Source of the DNA: Streptomyces cirratus
Lineage (GTDB): Bacteria > Actinomycetota > Actinomycetes > Streptomycetales > Streptomycetaceae
NCBI RefSeq assembly: GCF_014650775.1
Contig: NZ_BMVP01000022.1
Span: 1-64,000 of the forward strand
Direction of reading: 5' to 3'
DNA: 64,000 nucleotides
The notes beneath the pieces were generated by a model. It was not told the DNA's origin, searched no databases, and saw only the letters and a program-made list of their open reading frames with translations. Shown piece after piece: positions 34,999-43,992 of the stretch. Made by a program: the position numbers and the translations under genes. The first letter of the stretch is position 1, and each line of letters starts with the position of its first letter.

Positions 34999-35062
34999 GG
35001 CCGTACGGCCTGGGCGTTCGGTGAACGGGGACTTCGTCACCTGATGCGGTGAACCGGGACTT
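34999..35062 (+). promoter_or_regulatory. Palindrome and direct repeats upstream of geosmin synthase
   Basis: GGCCGTACGGCC (34999-35010) is a perfect 12-bp palindrome. GGTGAACGGGGACTT (35020-35034) and GGTGAACCGGGACTT (35048-35062) are 15-bp direct repeats with one mismatch, spaced 28 bp. All lie 100-160 bp before the geosmin synthase start and could be regulator sites. Confidence 0.4.
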
Positions 35063-35160
35063 GGCGGGTGGGCGGGCGGGGTAGGGCAGTGCTGATCTCG
35101 TGCGGGGGGCCGGGTCTGGGAGGGCCCTCCGCGCCCTCGGACGGAAAGGTCCTACCCGCC

Positions 35161-37377
35161 GTGACACAGCCGTTTCGACTGCCGGATTTCTACGTGCCCT
35201 ATCCGGCGCGACTGAACCCGCACCTGGAGGCCGCCAGAGCCCACGCCAAGCAGTGGGCCCGCGACTTCGAGATGCTGGAGGGGTCCGGCGTCTGGGAGGA
35301 AAGGGACCTCGACTCGCACGACTACGCGCTGCTGTGCGCCTACACCCACCCCGACTGCGACAGCGACGCGTTGAGTCTGATCACCGACTGGTACGTGTGG
35401 GTGTTCTTCTTCGACGACCACTTCCTGGAGACGTACAAGCGCTCCCAGGACCGTGCGGGCGCCAAGAAGTACCTCGACGGCCTGGCCGCCTTCATGCCCA
35501 TGGACCTGGCCGACGGCTTCCCCGAGCCGGCCAATCCCGTCGAGGCGGGGCTGCGGGACCTATGGCTGCGGACCGTGCCCGCCATGTCGATGGACTGGCG
35601 GGAACGATTCTCCCGCTCGACGAAGAACCTCCTCGACGAGTCGATGTGGGAACTCGCCAACATCGACATCGGCAGGGTGGCGAACCCGCTCGAATACATC
35701 GAGATGCGCCGCAAGGTCGGCGGCGCCCCCTGGTCTGCCGGACTGATCGAGTACGTGTCCGCCGAAGTCCCGGCGCGGGTCGCGCACTCGCGCGCCCTCG
35801 GTGTGCTGCGGGACGCCTTCTCCGACGCCGTGCACATCAGGAACGACATCTTCTCCTACGAGCGCGAGGTCGGCGACGAAGGCGAACTGTCCAACGCCAT
35901 CCTGGTGTTGGAGACGTTCCTCGGCTGCACCACCCAAGAGGCCGCCGAATCCGCCAACGACCTCCTCACCTCCCGCCTCCAGCAGTTCGAGCAGACCGCA
36001 CTCACCGAACTCCCCCAGCTCTTCGCCGACCACGCCATGGACCCCGCCGAGATCGCGGCCGTACTCGCCTACGCCAAGGGCCTCCAGGACTGGCAGTCCG
36101 GCGGCCACGAGTGGCACATGGTCTCCAGCCGCTACATGAACAAGGAGGCCCGGGCCACCGCCCCGCTCTCCCTGCCGTTCCTCCCGAGCGGCCTCGGCAC
36201 CACCGCCCTCGACGTCCGCTCGGTGCTGGATCCCCGCGCGATGGAGCTGCGCCGGCGCAGCTTCACCCGTGTCCCGTACGAGCGGACGGGCCCTTCCGTC
36301 ATCCCGGACATCTACATGCCGCACCGGCTCAGCCTCAGCCCCCACCTGGCTCACGCGCGGGAGGCGTCGGTGGCGTGGGCGCGGCGCACGGGCCTGCTGG
36401 ACCCCCAGCCGGGCGATCCCGGCTCGGCGATCTGGACCGAGGAGAAGCTGCGCGGCTACGACTTCGCCCTGTGCTCGGCCGGCATCGACCCCGACGCCAC
36501 CGCCGAGGCGCTGGCGCTGAACGCCTCGTGGCTGACCTGGGGCACGTACGGAGACGACTACTACCCGGTGGTGTTCGGGCGCGGCAAGAACCCGGCCGCC
36601 GCCAAAGCCACGACGGCCCGTCTGATCTCCATGGTCCCCGTCGACCTCGTCGAGCAGCCCGAGCCGGTCACCGCCATCGAGCGCGGCCTCGCCGACCTGT
36701 GGGTGCGCACCGCCGCCGGCATGTCCGCCGGACAGCGCACCGAGTTCAGGGCGGCGCTCGTGGACATGCTGGAGGGCTGGCTGTGGGAGCTGGACAACCA
36801 GATCCAGAACCGCGTCCCGGACCCGGTGGACTACGCCGAGATGCGCCGCCACACCTTCGGCTCGCACCTCACGATGTACCTGTGCCGCCTCGGCCACCAG
36901 GGGCGGGGCGTCCCGGAAGAGATCTACTCCTCGGGCACCATCCGGTCGTTGGAGAACGCCGTCGCGGACGCGGCGTGCCTGATCAACGACATTTTCTCGT
37001 ACCAGAAGGAAGTGGAGTTCGAGGGGGAGGCCCACAACTATATTGTGATCACCAGGAACTTCTTCGGCATCGGCTATCCGGAGGCACTGCACATCTGCCA
37101 CCAGCTGATGACCCGGCGTACGGAGGAGTTCGAGCACATCGTCGCCGGCCAACTGCCGCTGCTCTACGAGGACTGGAGGCTGGGCGAGGAGGCCCGGGCC
37201 GCCATGGACGCGTACGTACGTGAACTGCAGGACTGGCACGCGGGCATCCTGAACTGGCACCGGAAGATCCGCCGTTACCGCCCGCAGGACCTGCGGCGAC
37301 TGCCGGACGCACTGTCCACGGGGGTCTGGGACTCCGCGTTCGGCATGTCGGCGGCCCGGATCTCCCTGCCCGCCTGA
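35161..37377 (+). CDS. geoA: Geosmin synthase (bifunctional germacradienol/geosmin synthase)
   Basis: A 738-aa two-domain terpene cyclase. The N-terminal half ionises and cyclises farnesyl diphosphate to germacradienol, and the C-terminal half fragments and recyclises it to geosmin with loss of acetone. N-half: FFFDDHFLE (near residue 84) and NDIFSYERE (near 228). C-half: GDDYYP (near 465) and NDIFSYQKE (near 609). Both metal sites of both domains are present, so it looks functional. GTG 35161 (VTQPFRLPDFYVPYPARLNP) is the family start, with GGAAAGG upstream. Geosmin synthase is nearly universal in Streptomyces. Confidence 0.97.
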   Translation: MTQPFRLPDFYVPYPARLNPHLEAARAHAKQWARDFEMLEGSGVWEERDLDSHDYALLCAYTHPDCDSDALSLITDWYVWVFFFDDHFLETYKRSQDRAGAKKYLDGLAAFMPMDLADGFPEPANPVEAGLRDLWLRTVPAMSMDWRERFSRSTKNLLDESMWELANIDIGRVANPLEYIEMRRKVGGAPWSAGLIEYVSAEVPARVAHSRALGVLRDAFSDAVHIRNDIFSYEREVGDEGELSNAILVLETFLGCTTQEAAESANDLLTSRLQQFEQTALTELPQLFADHAMDPAEIAAVLAYAKGLQDWQSGGHEWHMVSSRYMNKEARATAPLSLPFLPSGLGTTALDVRSVLDPRAMELRRRSFTRVPYERTGPSVIPDIYMPHRLSLSPHLAHAREASVAWARRTGLLDPQPGDPGSAIWTEEKLRGYDFALCSAGIDPDATAEALALNASWLTWGTYGDDYYPVVFGRGKNPAAAKATTARLISMVPVDLVEQPEPVTAIERGLADLWVRTAAGMSAGQRTEFRAALVDMLEGWLWELDNQIQNRVPDPVDYAEMRRHTFGSHLTMYLCRLGHQGRGVPEEIYSSGTIRSLENAVADAACLINDIFSYQKEVEFEGEAHNYIVITRNFFGIGYPEALHICHQLMTRRTEEFEHIVAGQLPLLYEDWRLGEEARAAMDAYVRELQDWHAGILNWHRKIRRYRPQDLRRLPDALSTGVWDSAFGMSAARISLPA

Positions 37378-37385
37378 CCCCCGCG

Positions 37386-37418
37386 GAGCGGGGGCGGACC
37401 GCTCGCCCGCCCCCGCTC
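37386..37418. terminator. Bidirectional terminator after geosmin synthase
   Basis: GAGCGGGGGCG and CGCCCCCGCTC form a perfect 11-bp stem with an 11-nt loop between convergent genes. Confidence 0.8.
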
Positions 37419-37428
37419 CCGGGCCCTG

Positions 37429-38661
37429 TCAGAACTCGTCGGCGGTGTGCGGCAGCAGCGATGTCCGCAGCGCCGCGTCCAGTGCCGCCGCGGCGCCCGG
37501 GGTGTGTTCCCCCACCAGCCCGGCCGCGACCAGTTCGGTGAGCCGGGTGCCGCCGAGGTAGGCCGCGGCCAGCTCCCGTACGTCCAGGGTCAGGTCCGGG
37601 CCGGATCCGGACCGCTCGTAGGCGGCCCCCTGCGGCCCCGCCTTGAGCCGGAACCGTCCGGCGTTCGCGGGCAGCCGTACGTCGGCCAGCTCCAGCACCA
37701 CCTCCACCGGGGCGGCCCACGCCCGGGCGGTCAGCGCGGCCCGTACGTCGACCAGGCGCAGCCACAGCGCCGGGAACAGGCCGGTCACCCGCACCTGGTC
37801 CCGGTCGGCGGCGAAGTGCAGCAGCGGGTCGTCCGGCGGGCGGCCCCAGGCCCGCACCGTGCCGGTCAGGTCGAGGGAGGCGACGCAGCTCCACAGGGCG
37901 GCGGCGACCTGCGGGGAGTCGGCTTCCAGCTCGTCCACGCGGACCTCGCCCGGGCTGCGCAGCGGGCCGCCGTCCTGCACGGGCTTCGTGCGGTAGAGCA
38001 CGTAGCCCGCGATCGGTTCGCCGGGGGCGCCCGAGGCGATGATCCTGGGCGGGCTGAACCCCTCGTCCTCCTCGTCCTCCTCGCAGAGCCACCCGTCCGT
38101 CCAGCGCTCGGGGCTGCGGCTGGGGCGGCCGGCCCGGGTCCCGCGGGCGGCCTCGTGGTACGGGCCGATCACGTCGGGGGCGTCGGCCGGGTCGACCAGC
38201 CGCAGCGGGCGCCGGTCCGGCTCGACGCGCAGGGCCAGCGGCCTCGTCGAGTCGATCTCGACGGTCGCGCCGTGGGTGGCGCTGCCGAAGCCGAACCTGC
38301 CGTAGATGGCTGCCTCCGAGGCCCACAGCGCGGCGATGGGGGCGCCCTCGGCGGCGGTACGGGACAGTTGCTCGTGCATGAGCGCGCTGAGCACGCCGCG
38401 GCGGCGGTGGGTGGGGGCGACGGCGACGAAGGTGAGTCCGGGGCAGGGCAGGTCCGCGCCGGGCACCGAGAGCCGGAAGTCGTGCGCGGCCATGAAGCCG
38501 ACGAGGGCGTCGCCGTCGTAGGCGCCGATCCGCCCGCACCGGGTCAGCAGCGTGTGGTGGCGCTCGCGCGCCTCCTTCCCCGGACGGTCGTGGAAGGCGA
38601 GGTACGCGAGCTCCAGCGCGCGGTCGATGTCGGCCTCGGGTACCGCACGGATGTCCACCAT
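37429..38661 (-). CDS. Eis-like GNAT N-acetyltransferase
   Basis: A 410-aa protein with the Eis layout: two GNAT lobes followed by a sterol-carrier-like C-terminal domain. The acetyl-CoA loop is seen in LTFVAVAPTHRRRGVLSALM near residue 75, and the protein ends in an Asp/Glu-Phe (ADEF) carboxylate, as in Eis proteins whose C-terminal carboxyl is catalytic. Eis enzymes acetylate amines of aminoglycosides, peptides or proteins; the substrate here is unknown. It is convergent with geosmin synthase. Confidence 0.9.
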   Translation of the reverse strand: MVDIRAVPEADIDRALELAYLAFHDRPGKEARERHHTLLTRCGRIGAYDGDALVGFMAAHDFRLSVPGADLPCPGLTFVAVAPTHRRRGVLSALMHEQLSRTAAEGAPIAALWASEAAIYGRFGFGSATHGATVEIDSTRPLALRVEPDRRPLRLVDPADAPDVIGPYHEAARGTRAGRPSRSPERWTDGWLCEEDEEDEGFSPPRIIASGAPGEPIAGYVLYRTKPVQDGGPLRSPGEVRVDELEADSPQVAAALWSCVASLDLTGTVRAWGRPPDDPLLHFAADRDQVRVTGLFPALWLRLVDVRAALTARAWAAPVEVVLELADVRLPANAGRFRLKAGPQGAAYERSGSGPDLTLDVRELAAAYLGGTRLTELVAAGLVGEHTPGAAAALDAALRTSLLPHTADEF

Positions 38662-38698
38662 GATCCGCAGACTAATCGGTCATCGGGGACCGCTCACC

Positions 38699-39423
38699 TC
38701 ATAATGGCCGGATTCGCCGGTCTGGCCAGTTCCAGTGCCTGTTCGGGGAACCCAGTACCGGCCGGGGGGCCACGGTGCCGCGCTCCGGGTCCCGGGGACC
38801 GGCCGTTCCGCGCAGGCAGGCGCCGTCGGACTCCCCCGGGGGTCTCGATCCACGGCTTGGCGTCGTGCAGCCGGTCACCGGTGGGGGTGGTGGGGCGGGC
38901 TCCGAGGCCCCGGCCGGGCGGGCTGCACCGGTCCTGCGGCTCGCGGTACCCGCCTCGGTGGAGGCGAGACGGGCCGAAACGAGCACGGCGAACCAGGAGT
39001 TCGCCCCGTCGGGGTGGTGGCTGGAGACGTTGACGGCGAAGCCGGTGGCGCGGTCGATCCCCGCGTCGCGCAGGCGGGGCACGATGCTGTTGACGGTGCG
39101 CCGGCCGGCGTGGCCGGTGTCGAGGTACACGTCGGTGCCGGGGCCGGCCTCCGGCGCGTCCACCGCGTACCGGATCTCCGCGAAGCGGGCATCGGTACGC
39201 GCCCGGGCGAGCTCACCCGGGCGCTCGCCCGGGCCGGCGGCCGCCGGCACTGCACGGCCGCGGCCGGGTTGGCGGCGGGTACGAACAGCGCCCGCTCGGC
39301 GCCGGGCGGGCCGGGCTCGGCGGCGGCCCCGATGGCGGCCGCCCCGATGACGGCGGTGGGGGCGGCCGGCGCGGCGCACGCGGCCGCCAACAGGGCCGTA
39401 CGTACGAGCAGTCGGCGGCGCAT
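38699..39423 (-). pseudogene. Decayed glycoside hydrolase family 6 (cellulase) gene
   Basis: ATG 39423 opens a signal-peptide-like start (MRRRLLVRTALLAAACAAPA) and a GH6-like ALFVPAANPAA, then the frame turns into Arg/Pro-rich nonsense. In another frame, from about 39225, clear GH6 core sequence resumes: RFAEIRYAVDA, DVYLDTGHAGRRTVNSIVPR and DRATGFAVNVSSHHPDG. Most of the catalytic barrel on both sides is missing, and the tail to 38699 is low-complexity. So there is at least one frameshift plus large deletions. Assignment to GH6 is from the VYLD-GH and GFxxNVS motifs. Confidence 0.7.
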
Positions 39424-39531
39424 GACTCGGACGCCGGCTCGGCGGGCGAGGCCGGGTCAAGTACCGCTACCCGCCCGGGTGCCGCCCCGGCTCCGCGTAC
39501 GGGCGCACGGGCGTACGGCGGTACGTACGCG

Positions 39532-40770
39532 TCAGCGCGCCGCCGGTCCGCTCCAGCCGGCCGGGACGTGCCCGAGCCTGACCCGCTGCGGATGGTCACC
39601 GACCGGGACGGAGACCCGCTTGGTCCCGGTGGCGAAGTCGATGGCGGTGACCCGGTCGGCGCCGCTCTCGGAGATCACGCAGGCGCTTCCGTCACCGTCG
39701 ACGGTGGCCCAGTACGGCTTCACGGCGGCCACGGGCGGGGCTTCGGTGAGCGTGGCCCGGTCCACGACCGTCGCGTAGTCGTCCATGGTGCCGGCGACGC
39801 AGAGCTTCGCGCCGTCGGGGCTCATCGACAGGCCGTGGTGGCGCGAGTCGTTGACCCAGGTGGTGCGGTCGGTGCTGGTGGCGGGGTTGCCCGGCAGTTC
39901 CTTGATCCGGGTGATCCGGTCCGTGGCCACGTCGTACTCGACCATCCCGTTGAAGAAGGACACCTGGAAGTAGAGCTTCGACTCGTCCGGGCTGAACGAC
40001 ATGGGCCGCACGGCGTCCGAGAGGTCCGGGCGGCCGAAGGCGTCCAGACGCTCGCGCATGTCGATCACCCGGACGGTGCGGAAGGTCTGGGTGTCGACGA
40101 CCGTGATCTTCCGGTCGCCCTTCGTCCAGTCCAGCCAGGGCGCGTCCAGGGCGGAGGTCACGTCACCGATGGAGCTGTTCCACAGGTAACGGCCGCCCTG
40201 CGTGAAGGTGTTCTCGTGCGGCTTGTCCCCGGTGGTGAAGGAGCCGACCTGCCGGCCGGTGGCGATGTCGAGCACGTGCACGGTGTTGGCGGTCGAGGCG
40301 GAGACGGCGACGCGGGTGCCGTCCGGAGACAGCGCCATGTGGTCGGCGCGGTACCCGGCCACGGGGAAGCGCCAGTTGATCCGTCCGGTGCGGACGTCGA
40401 TGGAGACCACGTCGGCGAAGCTGGGCCGGGAGGCGACGACCGCGGAGCCGTCCGGCGTGGTGTACATGTCGTCCACGAACTGGTCGTGGCCCTCGCCCGC
40501 CGTGGCGCGGATCCCGAGGAAGAAGCCGAGCTTCACCGGGTTGAGGTAGATCTCCCGCAGCCGCTCGTCCTTGTCGGGGATCACGTTGATCCGGCCGACC
40601 TTGGCGAGGTCGCCGGTGGAGGCGAGCACGTCGGCGGTGCCCTCCCAGTTGTTCCCGACGAACAGCACCTCTCGTGGCGCGGAGCCGGGCTGCGGTGCGG
40701 GCGCCGCGCCGAGCGTGGCCGCGGCCAGTACGCAGGCGGCGAGCAGGGTACGTGCGGGGAACCGGGGCAT
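39532..40770 (-). CDS. Secreted YVTN/YncE-type beta-propeller protein
   Basis: A 412-aa exported protein with a signal peptide (PARTLLAACVLAAATLGAAPA) and repeated blades of the form DMYTTPDGSAVVAS, HMALSPDGTRVAVSA, SFSPDESKLYFQ, GLSMSPDGAKLCVAG, with dividing strands like VHVLDIATGRQVG. This is a seven-blade-type propeller of the YVTN family. It has no PQQ-binding Trp/Cys motifs and no enzyme signature; such proteins usually bind partners or metals. Its promoter region has a perfect palindrome and direct repeats, indicating dedicated regulation. Confidence 0.88.
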   Translation of the reverse strand: MPRFPARTLLAACVLAAATLGAAPAPQPGSAPREVLFVGNNWEGTADVLASTGDLAKVGRINVIPDKDERLREIYLNPVKLGFFLGIRATAGEGHDQFVDDMYTTPDGSAVVASRPSFADVVSIDVRTGRINWRFPVAGYRADHMALSPDGTRVAVSASTANTVHVLDIATGRQVGSFTTGDKPHENTFTQGGRYLWNSSIGDVTSALDAPWLDWTKGDRKITVVDTQTFRTVRVIDMRERLDAFGRPDLSDAVRPMSFSPDESKLYFQVSFFNGMVEYDVATDRITRIKELPGNPATSTDRTTWVNDSRHHGLSMSPDGAKLCVAGTMDDYATVVDRATLTEAPPVAAVKPYWATVDGDGSACVISESGADRVTAIDFATGTKRVSVPVGDHPQRVRLGHVPAGWSGPAAR

Positions 40771-40799
40771 TCGCTCAACTCCGTTACGGGAAGGCGCTG

Positions 40800-40813
40800 T
40801 TACCGGCCGGTAA
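40800..40813. promoter_or_regulatory. Perfect palindromic operator upstream of the beta-propeller gene
   Basis: TTACCGGCCGGTAA is a perfect 14-bp palindrome, 30 bp before the start at 40770 and next to an A-rich TAAAAATAGG. Its form suits a TetR-like or other dimeric repressor, not identified here. Confidence 0.55.
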
Positions 40814-40837
40814 AAATAGGTGCAACCCCGGAAGGGC

Positions 40838-40891
40838 GCAACCCCCACGCAGCCACCGCGCGACCTTCCACGCAACCCCCACACAGCCACC
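40838..40891. repeat. Direct repeats upstream of the beta-propeller gene
   Basis: GCAACCCCCACGCAGCCACC (40838) and GCAACCCCCACACAGCCACC (40872) are 20-bp repeats with one mismatch and a 34-bp period; a partial third (TGCAACCCCG) lies at 40821. Confidence 0.65.
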
Positions 40892-40974
40892 ACGCAGCGC
40901 CGGGGTCCGTCCTCGCGCCACGCCTCTTGCGGCACGCCGGGCACGCCGGAGCGAGCCCGTACGGCGTCCGCAGG

Positions 40975-42138
40975 TCAGGCGACGGAACCGATCCGGCCCG
41001 CCACCGTCTGCGAACCGTCCCGGTGGATCGGTATCCAGCCACCGGTGAGGGCCGTGCCGGAGCCGCCCCGCCGGTTGGCGACGATCTCGGCGGCAATGGA
41101 CAGCGCCGTCTCCTCCGGGGAGCGGGCGCCGAGGTCCAGGCCGATCGGGGAGCGCAGCCGGGCGAGTTCCAGTTCGGTGACGCCGGCCTCGCGCAGGCGC
41201 TTGTTGCGGTCCTCGTGCGTGCGGCGCGAGCCCATGGCCCCGACGTACGCGACGGGCAGCCTCAGGGCCGTCTCCAGGAGCGGGACGTCGAACTTGGCGT
41301 CGTGGGTGAGCACGCACAGGACGGTCCGGGTGTCGAGGGTGCCCGTCTCCACCTGGGCTTCCAGGTAGCGGTGCGGCCAGTCGACCACGACCTCGTCCGC
41401 GTCGGGGAAACGATTCTTCGTGGCGAACACCGGACGGGCGTCGCACAGGGTCACGTGGTAGCCGAGGAACTTGCCGATCCGTACCAGGGCGGACGCGAAG
41501 TCGATGGCGCCGAAGACGATCATCCTCGGGGGCGGGACGCTGGACTCGACGAGCACCTTGAGCGGCTCTCCGCAGAGCCGGCCGTCGGCGCCGATCTCCA
41601 GCACGCCGGTCCTGCCGGCGTCCATCATGGCGCGGGTCTCTTCGGCGACGGTGCGGTCCAGCTCGGGGTGGGCGCCGAAGCCGCCCTCGTACGAGCCGTC
41701 GCCGAGGACGGCCAGCGCCCGGCCCATCAGCTCCGCCGGGCCTTCGGCGATACGGGCGACCGCCGCCGCCTCCCCACGGGCGGCGGTGGCCACCACGGCC
41801 GCGAGCACCTTCCGTACGGGAGAGCCCACGGGAACCGGGGTGACGAGGATGTCGATGACTCCGCCGCAGGTCAGACCCACGGCGAAGGCGTCGTCGTCGC
41901 TGTAGCCGAAGCGCTCGGTGACGCTCTCGCCGTCCTCCAGGGACTGCCGGCACAGCTCGTACACCGCGCCCTCCACGCATCCACCGGACACCGAACCGAT
42001 CACCGTTCCCTCGCCGTCGACGGCGAGGGCCGCCCCGGGCTGCCGGGGCGCGCTGCCACCGACCGCCACGACCGTGGCGACGGCGAAGTCACGACCCTGC
42101 TCGACCCACCGGTTGAGTTCTTCGGCGATGTCCAGCAT
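40975..42138 (-). CDS. xdhC: XdhC/CoxI-family molybdenum-cofactor accessory protein
   Basis: A 387-aa protein that, in studied homologues, binds and sulfurates molybdenum cofactor and hands it to xanthine dehydrogenase. The N-terminal part has the XdhC/CoxI signature (AVATVVAVGGSAPRQPGAAL, GSVSGGCVEGAV), and the C-terminal Rossmann part has MIVFGAIDFASALVRIGKFL and CVLTHDAKFD. The start ATG 42138 has GAGGAGG upstream. It is the last gene of the purine block, 78 nt after the permease. Confidence 0.93.
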   Translation of the reverse strand: MLDIAEELNRWVEQGRDFAVATVVAVGGSAPRQPGAALAVDGEGTVIGSVSGGCVEGAVYELCRQSLEDGESVTERFGYSDDDAFAVGLTCGGVIDILVTPVPVGSPVRKVLAAVVATAARGEAAAVARIAEGPAELMGRALAVLGDGSYEGGFGAHPELDRTVAEETRAMMDAGRTGVLEIGADGRLCGEPLKVLVESSVPPPRMIVFGAIDFASALVRIGKFLGYHVTLCDARPVFATKNRFPDADEVVVDWPHRYLEAQVETGTLDTRTVLCVLTHDAKFDVPLLETALRLPVAYVGAMGSRRTHEDRNKRLREAGVTELELARLRSPIGLDLGARSPEETALSIAAEIVANRRGGSGTALTGGWIPIHRDGSQTVAGRIGSVA

Positions 42139-42216
42139 GTTCGGCCTCCTCGGAGGGTTCCCGTATTCGGTTCCAGTATCGGATGCGTGGAGGTCAGGTG
42201 CCGGTCACGGGCCCGA

Positions 42217-43680
42217 CTACTTCACGCCGAGCCAGCCCTCGATCGGGTGGAGCGAGAAGAAGACGACGAAGATGACGGTCAGCGCCCACATGAACGCACC
42301 GATCTCGCGTGCCTTGCCTTGCGCGACCTTGATCGCCACGTAGGAGATCACACCGGCGGCGACACCGGCCGTGATCGAGTAGGTGAACGGCATGAGCACC
42401 ACGGTCAGGAAGACCGGGATGGCGGTCGAGCTGTCGGCCCAGTCCACGTGGCGGGCGTTCTGCATCATCATCGCGCCGATGACGACCAGGGCCGCGGAGG
42501 CGACCTCACCCGGGACGATCTGCGTGATCGGGGTGAAGAAGAGGCAGGCGGCGAAGAACAGGCCGGTCACGACGGAGGCGAGACCCGTACGGGCCCCTTC
42601 ACCGACGCCGGTCGCGGACTCGACGAACACGGTCTGGCCGGAGCCGCCCGCGATGCCGCCGATGGCGCCACCGGCACCGTCGATGAACAGCGCCTTGGAC
42701 AGGCCCGGCATGCGGCCCTGGTCGTCGGCGAGCTTGGCCTCGGTGCCGACGCCGATGATGGTGGCCATCGCGTCGAAGAAGCCGGCGAGGACGAGGGTGA
42801 AGACGATCATGCCGACCGTCATGACGCCGACGTCGCCCCAGCCGCCGAACTCGACCTTGCCGAAGAGCGAGAAGTCGGGCATGGAGACCGCGGAGCCGGA
42901 GAGCTCGGGCGCGCCGTTCTTCCAGGCCTTCGGGTCGACGTTCGCGACGGCGTTGATGATCGCCGCCACGACGGTTCCGCCGACGATGCCGATCAGGATC
43001 GCGCCGCGGACCTTGCGGGCCTGGAGCATGAAGATGGCCAGCAGGGTCAGGCAGAAGACGAAGACGGGCCAGCCGGAGAGCTGACCGGCGGCGCCCAGGG
43101 TGACGGGAGGAGCGAACTCCGCGCCGTTTCCGACGAAGCCGGCCTTGTAGAGGCCGATCAGGGCCACGAACAGGCCGATGCCCATCGTGATGCCGTGCTT
43201 GAGCGCGAGCGGGATCGCGTTCATGATCATCTCTCGGAGGCCGGTGACGACCAGGAGACAGATCACGACGCCGTACATCACGCACATGCCCATGGCCTGC
43301 GGCCAGGTCATCTGGGGCGCGACCTGCGAGGACAGCACGCCCGAGACCGAGAGGCCGGCCGCGAGGGCGAGCGGCACCTTGCCGACGAAGCCCATGAGGA
43401 GCGTGGTCAGGGCCGCGGCGAAGGCCGTGGCCGTGATCAGGGCCTTCTGGCTCATGGTGTCTCCGGCGGCGTCCTTGCCGGAGAGGATCAGCGGGTTGAG
43501 CAGGAGGATGTACGCCATGGCCATGAAGGTCGTGACGCCGCCACGAATCTCATTTCCGACGTTGGACCCTCTGTGGGTTATGTGAAAGTACCGGTCGAGC
43601 CAAGAACGCCCGGCGGGGGTGCGAGAGCCGTCGCCGGCCTCTTCCGCGGTGGTCTTGGGCTCCACAGACGACTGGGTCAT
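42217..43680 (-). CDS. NCS2-family purine permease (AzgA type)
   Basis: A 487-aa integral membrane protein with 12-14 hydrophobic segments, importing hypoxanthine, guanine, adenine or xanthine by proton symport. The AzgA-type signature is at the N-terminus (FHITHRGSNVGNEIRGGVTTFMAMAYI) and in GTEAKLADDQGRMPG near residue 305. Length is normal. It stands between the dehydrogenase and XdhC, so it likely supplies the substrate. A 312-nt gap before it suggests its own promoter. Confidence 0.94.
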   Translation of the reverse strand: MTQSSVEPKTTAEEAGDGSRTPAGRSWLDRYFHITHRGSNVGNEIRGGVTTFMAMAYILLLNPLILSGKDAAGDTMSQKALITATAFAAALTTLLMGFVGKVPLALAAGLSVSGVLSSQVAPQMTWPQAMGMCVMYGVVICLLVVTGLREMIMNAIPLALKHGITMGIGLFVALIGLYKAGFVGNGAEFAPPVTLGAAGQLSGWPVFVFCLTLLAIFMLQARKVRGAILIGIVGGTVVAAIINAVANVDPKAWKNGAPELSGSAVSMPDFSLFGKVEFGGWGDVGVMTVGMIVFTLVLAGFFDAMATIIGVGTEAKLADDQGRMPGLSKALFIDGAGGAIGGIAGGSGQTVFVESATGVGEGARTGLASVVTGLFFAACLFFTPITQIVPGEVASAALVVIGAMMMQNARHVDWADSSTAIPVFLTVVLMPFTYSITAGVAAGVISYVAIKVAQGKAREIGAFMWALTVIFVVFFSLHPIEGWLGVK

Positions 43681-43913
43681 GGTGCCTAACTCCCAAGGTT
43701 CATAGGGGCACCCGCATGGGGATTGGAGACGCGGGATTTGGGATGGTGCGTTTGGCTGCACGACCCGGGGTGACGGCCCGAGGCGACGCGATGGTTACTG
43801 CGGTGATGCGGTGCTGCGGTACTGCATGGGGGGTCTGCCGGTGGGACGGGCCGCGAGCGGTGCGGTCGGTCCTGCGTGTTCCGGACTTGGTACTCCGGGC
43901 GGTGCGGCTGGAA

Positions 43914-43935
43914 GTGTGACGTTCCCGTGTCACAC
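43914..43935. promoter_or_regulatory. Inverted repeat between dehydrogenase and permease
   Basis: GTGTGAC and GTCACAC are 7-bp arms with an 8-bp spacer in the 312-bp gap 43681-43992. It may serve the permease promoter. Apart from this and the hairpin at 43962-43981, I see nothing in the gap. Confidence 0.3.
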
Positions 43936-43961
43936 CGCCCGGAGGATCCGTGGGGTTCGGC

Positions 43962-43981
43962 CCGGGGCCTCGCGGCCCCGG
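43962..43981 (-). terminator. Terminator after the xanthine dehydrogenase large subunit
   Basis: CCGGGGCC and GGCCCCGG form an 8-bp stem with loop TCGC, about a dozen bases past the stop codon. Confidence 0.6.
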
Positions 43982-43992
43982 ACCACGCCGTC

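Noticed and set aside
39532..40770. Beta-propeller as a PQQ-dependent dehydrogenase that could use the PQQ made at 9-12 kb
   Set aside because: It has YVTN-type blades but lacks the tryptophan-docking motifs and active-site residues of quinoprotein dehydrogenases.
39568..43689. 1373-codon + strand frame over the beta-propeller, xdhC and permease genes
   Set aside because: It reads the antisense of three well-supported genes.
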